Part shown: piece by piece, positions 8,082 through 16,370 of the stretch | Position numbering within the stretch: position 1 is the stretch's first letter | How the letters are laid out: every line of letters starts with the position of its first letter | Assembly: GCF_001429395.1 (NCBI RefSeq) | Contig: NZ_LMJT01000041.1 | Location: 92,387 to 156,386 of the forward strand | Length of the DNA stretch: 64,000 bases | Origin: Allobosea sp. Root381 | GTDB taxonomy: Bacteria; Pseudomonadota; Alphaproteobacteria; Rhizobiales; Beijerinckiaceae | Direction: 5' to 3' | The notes under the pieces: generated by a model | Seen by the model: the letters and a program-made list of their open reading frames with translations, nothing else | What the model was told of the DNA's origin: nothing | Database searches by the model: none | Position numbers and translations under genes: made by a program

Positions 8082-8909
8082 ATGCGGATCCGGATATCCC
8101 ACTCGATCGCCTACGCCTATGCCGAGCCCGCCCGGCATATCACGCAGATCCTGCGGCTAACCCCGCGGGACCATGACGGCCAGCACGTCATGTCCTGGCG
8201 CATCGAGCCGACTGTCGACGGCCGCCTGCGCGCGACGCAGGACGCGTTCGGAAACATCGTGCACAGCTTCTCGGCCGACGGGCCGATCGCGGAAATGGCG
8301 ATCAAGGTCGATGGCCTGATCGAGACGAGCGATCTCGCCGGCGTCCTGCGCGGCACGGCCGAGCGCGTCCCCGTCGACGTCTTCCGGCGCGAGACCCTTC
8401 TCACTGCTCCCGACGAGGCGCTGCGCAGGTTCTCAGCCGAGGCCACCCACGCGGCTGGAACCCCGCTCTCGCAGATGCACGCGCTGATGGAAGCCCTGCA
8501 TGCCGGGGTGGCCTGCATCGAGACGGACGAGCGCACCGGCGTCGGCGCGGCCGCCGCCTTCGCCGCGAGCGAGGGCATCGCGCAGGACGTCGCGCATATC
8601 TTCATCGCCTGCGCGCGCCATCTCGGGATGCCGGCGCGCTATGTCTCGGGCTATGTCGCGCAATCCGAGAGCTTGCGCCACGCCAACGGCGCCCATGCCT
8701 GGGCCGAGATCCATCTCGACGACTACGGCTGGATCGGCTTCGACGCCGCCAACAACCTGTGCCCGACCGACACGCATGTCCGTGTCGCCACGGGGCTCGA
8801 TTTCTCCGGTGCCGCTCCCGCACGCGGTGCCCGCGCCGGCGGCGACGGCGAGGCGCTGGCCGTCCGGATCAGCGCCCGCGAGGACGGCTCTCGCCTCACC
8901 GAGCAGTGA
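8082..8909 (+). CDS. Transglutaminase-like cysteine peptidase family protein
   Basis: A 275-residue COG1305-type protein. The N-terminal beta domain starts MRIRISHSIAYAYAEPARH. The transglutaminase core follows, with the Cys region near residue 146 (AGVACIETDERTGVG), the His in NGAHAWAEIHLDDYGWIGFD near residue 205 and its Asp nearby. In the usual sequence the nucleophile is a Cys in a GxCxD context; here the region reads IAQDVAHIFIACARHLGMPARYVSG, so the Cys is in the IACAR segment or replaced. Member three of the Anbu operon. Likely an amidase or peptidase, not a crosslinker. Confidence 0.88.
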   Translation: MRIRISHSIAYAYAEPARHITQILRLTPRDHDGQHVMSWRIEPTVDGRLRATQDAFGNIVHSFSADGPIAEMAIKVDGLIETSDLAGVLRGTAERVPVDVFRRETLLTAPDEALRRFSAEATHAAGTPLSQMHALMEALHAGVACIETDERTGVGAAAAFAASEGIAQDVAHIFIACARHLGMPARYVSGYVAQSESLRHANGAHAWAEIHLDDYGWIGFDAANNLCPTDTHVRVATGLDFSGAAPARGARAGGDGEALAVRISAREDGSRLTEQ

Positions 8910-9009
8910 GGCTTGCCAGCGGGTGGCACGGCGTCGCACCGGGTGGCCGCGCCCCGCACGATGTGCGAGACACCGCGCGATAACGGGACGCGAAAGCAGG
9001 AACAGTGCC

Positions 9010-9759
9010 TTGACCTATTGCGCCGGACTTCTCGTCCAGGACGGGCTTGTGATGATCGCTGACACCCGTACTAATGCCGGGCTCGACGACATCTCGACCT
9101 TCCGCAAGCTGCATGTCTTCTCATGGCCCGGCGACCGGACCTTCGGCCTGATGACGGCGGGAAACCTCTCCATCAGCCAGTCGGTCGTCAGCATCCTGCA
9201 TGAGGGACTGCCGAACGCCGAAACCGGCGAGATCGACACGCTGCGGAGCGCGGGGTCGATGTTCCGCGCGGCGCAGCTGGTCGGCCGCGCGATCCGCCAC
9301 GTCCATGCGGAAGACGGGGACGCCTTGCGGGAGGCTGGCGTCAAGTTCGATGTCTCGATGCTGTTCGGCGGCCAGATCAAGGGCCAGGCGATGCGGCTCT
9401 TCATGGTCTACGGCGCCGGCAACTTCATCGAGTGCGGCGTCGATGCGCCCTTCCTCCAGATCGGCGAGCACAAATACGGAAAGCCAATTCTCGACCGGGC
9501 GATCACCTACCAGACCCATCTCTACGATGCGCTGAAGATCGGCCTGATCTCGATGGATTCGACCATGCGCTCCAATATCGGCGTCGGCCTGCCGATCGAC
9601 CTGATGGTGCTGCGCCGCGATGCGGACGAGCCGGAGCTCATCCGCCGTATCGAGGCCGGGGAGCCCTATTTCCACGACCTGCGCGAGCGCTGGTCGGCGG
9701 CGCTACGCGCTGCCCACACCGCCATACCAAGGCCGCCCTACGCGCCGAAGTCAGCCTGA
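9010..9759 (+). CDS. Anbu-type proteasome-like N-terminal-nucleophile protease
   Basis: A 249-residue protein of the Anbu family (ancestral beta subunit, related to HslV and proteasome beta). I start it at the TTG at 9010 because this places Thr directly after the initiator (MTYCAGLLV), and the family uses that Thr as catalytic nucleophile. An AGGA lies about 10 bases upstream. Other conserved blocks: VMIADTRTNAGLD, TFGLMTAGNLSISQSV, MLFGGQIKG, MVYGAGNFIE and YGKPILDRAI. It closes the four-gene operon. The open frame continues upstream to 8500 but that part is a shadow of the transglutaminase gene. Confidence 0.9.
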   Translation: MTYCAGLLVQDGLVMIADTRTNAGLDDISTFRKLHVFSWPGDRTFGLMTAGNLSISQSVVSILHEGLPNAETGEIDTLRSAGSMFRAAQLVGRAIRHVHAEDGDALREAGVKFDVSMLFGGQIKGQAMRLFMVYGAGNFIECGVDAPFLQIGEHKYGKPILDRAITYQTHLYDALKIGLISMDSTMRSNIGVGLPIDLMVLRRDADEPELIRRIEAGEPYFHDLRERWSAALRAAHTAIPRPPYAPKSA

Positions 9760-9811
9760 GAAAAGCTCCGGCTGCGTAACTGCGTCAACGGGATATCAAG
9801 ATTCCCTTGCG

Positions 9812-12079
9812 ATGTTCCGCGTCCATGAGGCCCCTTTGGGACTGCTGATGCCGTCGCCGTTCGTCGCGAAGTTGACCAACGCGGATGCTTCCGCGCGGAT
9901 GCTGAAGAGCTCTGTCGCGACCCTCGGCTGCGCCTTCCTCATGGTTCTGGCCGCCGCGGCGGCGGTCATCATCGCGATCACGAGCGATGCCAATCGGCTT
10001 GAATCCGTGCGCCAGCGTGAGCGTATCGATGCGGCGATCGAAAGCCAGATCCGCCTACGCGAACTGCGTTTCCGAAGCCTGACCGCCGGCAGCAGTCTGG
10101 ACAGTTCCTTTGCCGGCCCGGCCCCGTTGGCGGCGTTGCAATCGGCCTTCTCCCGCCTCGGCAGCCTTTTCCTCGAATTCGACGGGGCCTATGTCGTCTC
10201 GCCCTCCGGCGTCGTCTTCGCCGGCATCGAGGGCGACGCCCCCGCGGGCCAGGCAGGCTATGACGGTCTCAAGCACATCATCTCGTCGCTTCCCGGCACG
10301 ATGGACCGCGCCGCATCGCCGATGCGGGAACTGTCCGATGCCCGCGGCGGTCCGGGCACCGCCTCATGGGCCATCGCTCATGACGGATTCGAAGCGATCA
10401 GCCTGATCGTGATGGACGTGCCCCCGCGCGCCGGATCGCTGGTCGCGCAACTGCTCGGGCCTCTGAAGATCGTCGGCTATCGCCGCTTGTCCGACACGGC
10501 GCTGGCCGACCTGTCCGAGCGCTACCGCGTCGCGAACATCCGCATCGTCGGCGAGATGCCGGCCGACCCACTCTCCAGGCGAGCCCTGCCCTCCGCCGAC
10601 GGCACGACCCGGGCCTGGCTGACCTGGTCGCCCGACAGGCCGGGCGATGCCATGCTGCGCCAGTTCGTCTGGGCCCTGCTCGGCGTCGGCCTGCTGTTCG
10701 CCGCGATCTTCGCCTTCGTCGTCCACCGCCTGCGCAGCGCCGCGCATCAGATCGCCATCCGCGAAAGCCAGATTCAGCGGCTGGCCGGGCAGGACGAGCT
10801 GTCGCTGCTGCCGAACCGGCGCACCTTCGACGTGAGGCTCGACCAGGCCCTGGCGCAGCTCGACCGTTCCGGCGCGGGCCTCGCCGTCATGCTGATCGAT
10901 CTCGATCGTTTCAAAGCCGTCAACGATACCTATGGCCACACGGCCGGCGACGAGCTGATCCGCCAGGTCGCGCAACGGCTGTCGAAGGTCGTGCGCAGCG
11001 GCGACACCGTCGCCCGCATCGGCGGCGACGAATTCGGCATCATCCAGACGCATGGGCATTTCCCGGCAGGCTGCGTCGCGCTGGGCGAGCGCATCCTCGC
11101 GAGCCTGACCGAACCTTTCGTCATCATGGGCGTCACGACCACGATCGGCTGCTCGATCGGCATCGCGCTCGCCCCGCAGGACGCGACCGAGCGCGAGGAC
11201 CTGCTGCGGCTGGCCGACACGGCGCTCTATCAATCGAAAAATGGCGGCCGCAATCGCTATTCCTTCTTCGAGCCGCAGATGAATCGCTCGCTGGCCCTGA
11301 AGCGGATGGTCGAGGACGATCTGCGCCGCGCCATCGCCCAGGACGAACTCGTGCTGCACTACCAGCCGCAGGTCTCGGTCGACGGCGCAACGATCGTCGG
11401 CGTCGAGGCGCTGGTGCGCTGGAACCATCCGCAGCACGGCATGGTACCGCCGGCCGAGTTCATCGACATCGCCGAGGAGCGCGGCCTGATCGTGCCGCTG
11501 AGCGAATGGGTGCTGCGGCGCGCCTGCATGGAGGCCCAGCGCTGGCCCGGCCTGCGGCTCGCGGTCAACGTCTCGCCGATCCAGTTCCGCCACAAGGACT
11601 TCGTCGCCAACGTCATCCGCATCATCGACGAAACCGGTTTCGATCCGGCGCAGCTCGAGCTCGAGCTGACCGAGGGCGTGGTCGTGGACGATGCCGATGC
11701 GGCCGAGGTGGCCATGATGGACCTGCGCGCCCATGGCGTCGGCCTGGCGCTGGACGATTTCGGCACCGGCTATTCGAGCCTTATCTATCTGCGACGCTTC
11801 GCCTTCGACAAAATCAAGATCGACCGCTCCTTCCTGGAATACATGGAGACCACGGGCGAATCCGCGATCCTTGTCCATTCCATCGCCCATCTCGGACGGG
11901 CGCTCGGCCTGCGCGTCTGCGCCGAGGGCGTCGAGACGGCCGAGCAGCACCGCTTCCTGCAGGCGATCGGCTGCCACGAGCTGCAGGGCTTCCTGTTCTC
12001 TAAGGCAGTTCCTGCCGATGAGATCGACCGGCTCCTGACGCTCGAAAGCCCCTTCGCCGAGGCGCTCGAGGCCGCCTGA
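9812..12079 (+). CDS. Membrane GGDEF-EAL cyclic-di-GMP protein
   Basis: About 755 residues from the ATG at 9812 (ATG at 9848 is equally possible). A first membrane helix lies near residues 32-52 (VATLGCAFLMVLAAAAAVI), a periplasmic sensor region follows, and a second helix near residue 287 (FVWALLGVGLLFAAIFAFVV). The GGDEF domain has an intact GGDEF at about residue 404 with an RSGD allosteric I-site five residues before it. The EAL domain has EAL at 532-534, NVSPIQF, ELTEGVV, DDFGTGYSSL and KIDRSF. Both halves look catalytically competent, so it may make and degrade c-di-GMP. BcsS and ExoD nearby suit an extracellular-polymer setting. Confidence 0.93.
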   Translation: MFRVHEAPLGLLMPSPFVAKLTNADASARMLKSSVATLGCAFLMVLAAAAAVIIAITSDANRLESVRQRERIDAAIESQIRLRELRFRSLTAGSSLDSSFAGPAPLAALQSAFSRLGSLFLEFDGAYVVSPSGVVFAGIEGDAPAGQAGYDGLKHIISSLPGTMDRAASPMRELSDARGGPGTASWAIAHDGFEAISLIVMDVPPRAGSLVAQLLGPLKIVGYRRLSDTALADLSERYRVANIRIVGEMPADPLSRRALPSADGTTRAWLTWSPDRPGDAMLRQFVWALLGVGLLFAAIFAFVVHRLRSAAHQIAIRESQIQRLAGQDELSLLPNRRTFDVRLDQALAQLDRSGAGLAVMLIDLDRFKAVNDTYGHTAGDELIRQVAQRLSKVVRSGDTVARIGGDEFGIIQTHGHFPAGCVALGERILASLTEPFVIMGVTTTIGCSIGIALAPQDATEREDLLRLADTALYQSKNGGRNRYSFFEPQMNRSLALKRMVEDDLRRAIAQDELVLHYQPQVSVDGATIVGVEALVRWNHPQHGMVPPAEFIDIAEERGLIVPLSEWVLRRACMEAQRWPGLRLAVNVSPIQFRHKDFVANVIRIIDETGFDPAQLELELTEGVVVDDADAAEVAMMDLRAHGVGLALDDFGTGYSSLIYLRRFAFDKIKIDRSFLEYMETTGESAILVHSIAHLGRALGLRVCAEGVETAEQHRFLQAIGCHELQGFLFSKAVPADEIDRLLTLESPFAEALEAA

Positions 12080-12088
12080 CGGCTTGCG

Positions 12089-12688
12089 TCAGAAGAACAG
12101 GCCGTGGATTCCGCTGAAGATGGCGTAGGCGAAGCCAGCGCTGAGGGCGAGGCCGAGCACGCCGACGGCGGCCCCGGCGATGATCAGCACCCCGTCGCGC
12201 TCCACCAGTCCAAGGCCGACCAGGCAGACCGCGACGCCGAGCGGGATCTGCCCGATGAAGGGCGCGGCCACCACGAGCCCAAGCGCCAGCACGAGGATCA
12301 CCACGCCGAGCACGGGAATGGCAGAGGCGCTGCCGAGCATCGTCAGCCGCGGCCGCGAGAAGCGTTCCAGCCGGATCAGCACCGGCACCGCCCGCGCAAC
12401 GGCGCGAGACAGGTCCTTCTTGGCGATGCTGCGCGCGAGCAGCGCCTGCGGCAGCCAGGGCACGGCCCGCCCGGCCAGCATCTGCACGGCCACCGAGGCG
12501 AGCACGAGGCCGCAGACGAGCGGGATCGGCGGCGGCATCGGCAGGCAGTTCGGCAGGCCGAGCAGGACGACGAGCAGCGCGTAGGCGCGGTCCTTCAGCG
12601 CGGCGATGATCGAGCCTACCGCGATGCGCTCTCCCGGCAGCGCCGCCAGCGCGATGAGGAGACCGGACGTGCGCAGGGGTGATGACAC
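12089..12688 (-). CDS. ExoD family exopolysaccharide synthesis protein
   Basis: A 199-residue integral membrane protein typical of PF06055 (ExoD), named from a Rhizobium exopolysaccharide locus. ALLVVLLGLPNCLPMPPPIPLVCG near residue 52 and several hydrophobic helices at the C-terminus (VLGVVILVLALGLVVAAPF and LVERDGVLIIAGAAVGVLGL) match the family. Biochemical role is unknown. It runs convergently into the GGDEF-EAL gene, 9 bases away. Confidence 0.88.
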   Translation of the reverse strand: MSSPLRTSGLLIALAALPGERIAVGSIIAALKDRAYALLVVLLGLPNCLPMPPPIPLVCGLVLASVAVQMLAGRAVPWLPQALLARSIAKKDLSRAVARAVPVLIRLERFSRPRLTMLGSASAIPVLGVVILVLALGLVVAAPFIGQIPLGVAVCLVGLGLVERDGVLIIAGAAVGVLGLALSAGFAYAIFSGIHGLFF

Positions 12689-12785
12689 GGGATCAAGCCG
12701 GCCCGGAGGGGAGCACGCGCCTCAAGCATCGGATCGAGAAGCGGAACGCGCTCTTCAAAAAAATCCGACGCTAAGACAAGGAGAT

Positions 12786-12822
12786 AGATCGACACTTAGC
12801 ATCCGAAAGGATGCGTCGATCT
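12786..12822. repeat. Bulged hairpin with GAAA tetraloop
   Basis: Arms AGATCGAC (12786-12793) and GTCGATCT (12815-12822) enclose a second stem GCATCC/GGATGC closed by a GAAA loop; the only irregularity is a 5-base bulge ACTTA on the left. It lies upstream of exoD and after usg. It could be a terminator-like RNA, a protein site, or one copy of a dispersed repeat. A run of seven A (seven T on the minus strand) is near 12756. Confidence 0.6.
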
Positions 12823-12906
12823 AGCATGCGCCGGTTGCGGCCAACAACCCGCGCCAATGCGGGGGCGCGGCGCCAAAAACGACGGGTCGCCGGACGGGAG
12901 CCGGAG

Positions 12907-13176
12907 TCAATGCAGCGTCAGCACGCCGTTGACGTTGACGAACTCGGCCGGCCGGATCAGCCGCGAATGCGCGATCGTCACCGAATGCAGCGGGCCATCG
13001 AGCTCGCGCTTCCAGAAGTCGAGGAAACCGTGCAGCAGGGGAAAGCGCGGCGCGAGGTCGTATTGCTGCCAGATATAGCTTTGCAGGACGGCAGGGTGAT
13101 CCGGCATGCGATAGAGGATCGTTGCCGTCGTCAGACCATATCCAGCCAGTTGCCTGAGGAAGTCGGAGTCGGCCAT
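12907..13176 (-). CDS. usg: Usg-like family protein
   Basis: An 89-residue single-domain protein of the Usg family (PF06233), found almost only in alphaproteobacteria. Conserved text includes LAGYGLTTATILYRMPDHP, LQSYIWQQYDLAPRFP and FLDFWKRELDGPLHSV. The name comes from proximity to tryptophan genes in other species; the function is unknown. It is transcribed divergently from the BcsS gene. Confidence 0.9.
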   Translation of the reverse strand: MADSDFLRQLAGYGLTTATILYRMPDHPAVLQSYIWQQYDLAPRFPLLHGFLDFWKRELDGPLHSVTIAHSRLIRPAEFVNVNGVLTLH

Positions 13177-13312
13177 GGCCCTCTCCCGTCGTCGGCATAT
13201 GGTGAAAGCTTAGCATCTTCTCGGAAAAGCTGCGCGCTTCTGGTTAACAAAAGCTTGCAAGCATCGCCGCGCCCTGCTGCAATCCGGCCCGACAGCGGCC
13301 TGCCGGGACGCT

Positions 13313-14074
13313 GTGCGCTGGGGGGCGTGCGTGGCGTATGGGCGTGTGATCGCTGGAGCGAGGCTCGCGGCCGTCGCGGCGGTGGCGTTCGCACCGCCCG
13401 CCCTCGCTAATGGCGAGGAGAGCGAAGAGCGTCTGCCACTCTCGACCGTTCTGTTCGCCTCGCTCGAAGCCGGCCCGGCCAAGACCTTCGCCGCAATCGG
13501 GATGAAGAAGGCGCTGACCGGCGGCCTCGCCGACAGCGGCTTTCGGCTCATGGTCAAGGTCGGCGTCTCGCAGGAAGAGACGCAAGCGCGGCGACCGCAC
13601 GGCACCACCTACAAGGGCGAGGCGCAGTCCCTGCTTGGCTATGAATGGCGGATCGGCAGCACCTTTCTCGCGCTGTATGGCGGCACCGACTATGAAGGCG
13701 AGCAGCACGAGGCCGCTGCCGGCTCCGTTCTCCTGAACCGCTACGGAGCGCGCCTTCACGGCGACCTCTGGATGACGCCGCTCACCGGCACGATGCTGCA
13801 GGCCAGCTTCTACGTCTCGACGATCAACGGCCGCCTCTGGGGCCGCGTCGCGCCCGGTTGGCTGCTGCCCCGGGACATGGGTGTGGGGGATCTCTACCTC
13901 GGACCAGAGATCGAAGCCTTTCGCGAGCGCGAATACGGCAAGCTTCGCCTCGGCCTTCACCTGACCGGATTGCGGCTGTTCGGCCTGAGCTGGCGCCTCT
14001 CGGGCGGCTGGCAGAGCACCAGCGACCGCCCCTCGGAAGCCTACGCCACGCTCGGCCTCCACTGGCAGCGCTGA
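13313..14074 (+). CDS. bcsS: Cellulose biosynthesis protein BcsS
   Basis: About 253 residues from a GTG start. A hydrophobic N-terminus (VIAGARLAAVAAVAFAPPALA) is a probable signal peptide. The mature part is beta-rich and ends in aromatic and charged strands such as SWRLSGGWQSTS and TLGLHWQR, consistent with an outer-membrane beta protein. The VLFASLEAG and KALTGGLADSGFRLM segments fit the BcsS family, which accompanies cellulose synthesis genes in alphaproteobacteria; no bcsA or bcsB is in this window. Other in-frame GTG starts at 13331 and 13346 are possible. Confidence 0.7.
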   Translation: MRWGACVAYGRVIAGARLAAVAAVAFAPPALANGEESEERLPLSTVLFASLEAGPAKTFAAIGMKKALTGGLADSGFRLMVKVGVSQEETQARRPHGTTYKGEAQSLLGYEWRIGSTFLALYGGTDYEGEQHEAAAGSVLLNRYGARLHGDLWMTPLTGTMLQASFYVSTINGRLWGRVAPGWLLPRDMGVGDLYLGPEIEAFREREYGKLRLGLHLTGLRLFGLSWRLSGGWQSTSDRPSEAYATLGLHWQR

Positions 14075-14078
14075 GGCA

Positions 14079-15677
14079 CTAACCTTTCACCGCCGCCAGG
14101 GCCTCCGGCGTATCGATGTCCAGCGCGATGGCGGGGTCATCGAGCGGCACCTCCATCAGCGCCTCGCCCGCCGCATCGAGCAAGCGTCGCGCGCCCTGGT
14201 CTCCGTCCAGCTTCGCGACTTCGGCGAAGAGCGCGCGCGACAGCAGCACGGGGTTGCCACGCTGCCCGAGCAATGTCGGCACCACCGCAAGGGCCTCCGC
14301 GCTCTCGGCAAAAACCTGCGCGAGACGGTCGATCACTGCGCTGGTGACATTGGGCATGTCGCCCAGCGAGACGACGACGCCGGTTGCCGTCTCCGGCAGG
14401 GCCGCGAGCCCGGCCTTGACCGAGCCGGCGAGGCCGCTGGCGAAATCGGGATTGTGCACGAGCTGGACCTCGAGCCCGTCCAGTGCCTGCGCGACCGCCT
14501 CACGCTGATGGCCCGTCACCACGATCACCGGCCTTGCGCAGGAGGCGAGTTGCGCCTCGACCGCATGGCGAAGCATCGGCTTGCCGCGCACGGTTTGCAG
14601 CAGCTTGTTGGCCTCGCCCATGCGCGTTGAGCGGCCGGCCGCCAGCACCAATCCCGCCACCGGTGCGGCTTCCAGATGCGCCGGGGCGCGCGGCTGCGGC
14701 CGCGAGACGATCTCCATCAGCAGTCCGCCCACCCCCATCGCCTGGATGTCGTCGCGCGTCACCGGGATGCCTGCGAGGAAGCGCTGCAGCACCCAGTCGA
14801 AACCGTTCTCCTTGGGCGAGCGGGCGCAGCCCGGCGCGCCGAGCACCGGCTTCCCCGCGAGTTCGCCGATCAGCAACAGGTTGCCCGGATCGACCGGCAT
14901 GCCGAGATGCTCGATGCGCCCGCCCGCCGCCAGCAAGGCCTGCGGGATCACGTCGCGCCGGTCGGTGATGGCGGAGGCGCCGAAGACCACGACCATGTCC
15001 GCGGTCTTTGCCTGCGCAGCGATCGCCTCGGCCAGCGGAGCCTCCTGATGCGGCACGCGCAGATCCGCCGCGACCCTGGCCTCGGCGGGTGCCAGGCGCT
15101 CGGCCATCACCCGTAGCGTCTTGTCGACGACCGAAGGCTTGAGCCCCGGCAGCAGCGTCGAGATCACCCCGACCGCCAGCGGCCGATAGGCCGAGACCGC
15201 GACCGGCTTCGCCGCGCGAAGACCCGCGAGCGCATCCTCGACCAGCGTCGCCGGCAGGCCATAGGGAATGATCTTGACAGTGCCGACCATCTCGCCTGCG
15301 ACGACCGGCTTCATCAGCGGCAGCGTCGCGGCCGTGATCGCCTCGTCGACCCGGTTGAGCCGGTCGATGGCGTCGGCATCGATGGTCAGCACGCCCGGCG
15401 TCGCCGCGAAGAGATTGACGCGGCCGGTGAAGGCCGCTTCCGTCACGACCCCGCGCCCGGCCAGCGCAGCCGCGAGCCGTGTCGCGGCCTCGTTCTCGCC
15501 GATGTCCCCGGCCTCCAGCCGCACAGCGACGACTTCCGAGAGCCCGGCCTCCCGCAACCGGGCGACATCGGCAGGCGTGATCGCAGCGCCCTTCTTCACG
15601 ATCGCCGCGCCGGCGCGCACCGTATGAGCAGCGATGCAGCCGGCCGCCTCCGCGACGGGAACGGGCCCGAACTTCAT
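14079..15677 (-). CDS. Fused molybdopterin-binding and MobA/MocA-like nucleotidyltransferase
   Basis: A 532-residue fusion. Residues 1 to about 340 form a MoeA/MoCF-like molybdopterin-binding half (VVVFGASAITDRRDVIPQALLAAGG, then GAPGCARSPKENGFDW). The C-terminal 200 residues form an NTP transferase with the nucleotide loop LVLAAGRSTRMG near 350, and a SLGDMPNVT segment. By family this transfers CMP to molybdopterin to give the MCD cofactor used by xanthine oxidase/CODH-type enzymes, and may assist its sulfuration. The ATG overlaps the XdhC stop by 4 bases. That fits service to the CoxSLM enzyme encoded upstream. Confidence 0.88.
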   Translation of the reverse strand: MKFGPVPVAEAAGCIAAHTVRAGAAIVKKGAAITPADVARLREAGLSEVVAVRLEAGDIGENEAATRLAAALAGRGVVTEAAFTGRVNLFAATPGVLTIDADAIDRLNRVDEAITAATLPLMKPVVAGEMVGTVKIIPYGLPATLVEDALAGLRAAKPVAVSAYRPLAVGVISTLLPGLKPSVVDKTLRVMAERLAPAEARVAADLRVPHQEAPLAEAIAAQAKTADMVVVFGASAITDRRDVIPQALLAAGGRIEHLGMPVDPGNLLLIGELAGKPVLGAPGCARSPKENGFDWVLQRFLAGIPVTRDDIQAMGVGGLLMEIVSRPQPRAPAHLEAAPVAGLVLAAGRSTRMGEANKLLQTVRGKPMLRHAVEAQLASCARPVIVVTGHQREAVAQALDGLEVQLVHNPDFASGLAGSVKAGLAALPETATGVVVSLGDMPNVTSAVIDRLAQVFAESAEALAVVPTLLGQRGNPVLLSRALFAEVAKLDGDQGARRLLDAAGEALMEVPLDDPAIALDIDTPEALAAVKG

Positions 15678-16366
15678 GCCGGCTTCCGGCGCGGTCCGCG
15701 CAGCGTGGAGACGATCTCGCCGAGGATCGCGAGCGCGATCTCGGCCGGCGATACCGCGCCGATGTCGAGGCCGATCGGGGCATGGATGCGGGCGGTGTCG
15801 GCCTCGCCGAAGCCTGCGGCCGAAAGCCGTTCGAGGCGCCGACCATGCGTCTTCCGGCTGCCGAGCGCGCCGATGTAGAAGCAGTCCGAGCGCAGCGCCG
15901 CCTCGAGCCCCGGATCGTCGATCTTGGGGTCGTGCGTCAGCGCAACGAAGGCCGTGTAGGCATCCAGCCCAAGCGTCGCGATCGCCTCGTCCGGCCACTC
16001 CGCCAGCAACCTTACATCCGGAAAGCGCTCCGCCGTGGCGAAGGCCGTGCGCGGATCGACGATGACCAGGTCGAGGTCCAGCAGCTTCGCCATCGGCGCC
16101 ATGGCCTGCGAGATATGCACGGCGCCGGTGACGATCACGCGCGGATGCGGCGCCTGCACGGTGAGGAACCAGGACCTGCCATCCGCCTCGACCATGCCGC
16201 TCTTGGCCATGCGCAGCTGCCGGTCCAGTGCCTCGGCCAGCGGGTCGGCAGCCATGTCGCCGGTCTTCACCAGCCTCTGCACGCCGCTCGCGACATCGGT
16301 CACCAGGATCGTGGCGCGGCGCGCGGTCCGTTCGGCATTGAGCGCGGCAAGAACCCCCAGTTCCAT
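15674..16366 (-). CDS. XdhC/CoxF Rossmann-domain protein (C-terminal half type)
   Basis: A 230-residue protein equivalent to the C-terminal Rossmann half of XdhC/CoxF proteins: VIVTGAVHISQAMAPMAK near 75 with the dinucleotide turn, LVIVDPRTAFA near 100, and FYIGALGSRKTHGRR near 187. XdhC-type proteins bind and insert the sulfurated molybdenum cofactor into xanthine dehydrogenase-family enzymes. Its usual N-terminal partner domain is encoded separately at 17000-17323, with a LysE gene between them. The same-strand spacing (4 bases from LysE, 4-base overlap with the MocA fusion) shows one operon. Confidence 0.88.
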   Translation of the reverse strand: MELGVLAALNAERTARRATILVTDVASGVQRLVKTGDMAADPLAEALDRQLRMAKSGMVEADGRSWFLTVQAPHPRVIVTGAVHISQAMAPMAKLLDLDLVIVDPRTAFATAERFPDVRLLAEWPDEAIATLGLDAYTAFVALTHDPKIDDPGLEAALRSDCFYIGALGSRKTHGRRLERLSAAGFGEADTARIHAPIGLDIGAVSPAEIALAILGEIVSTLRGPRRKPA

Positions 16367-16370
16367 CGGC

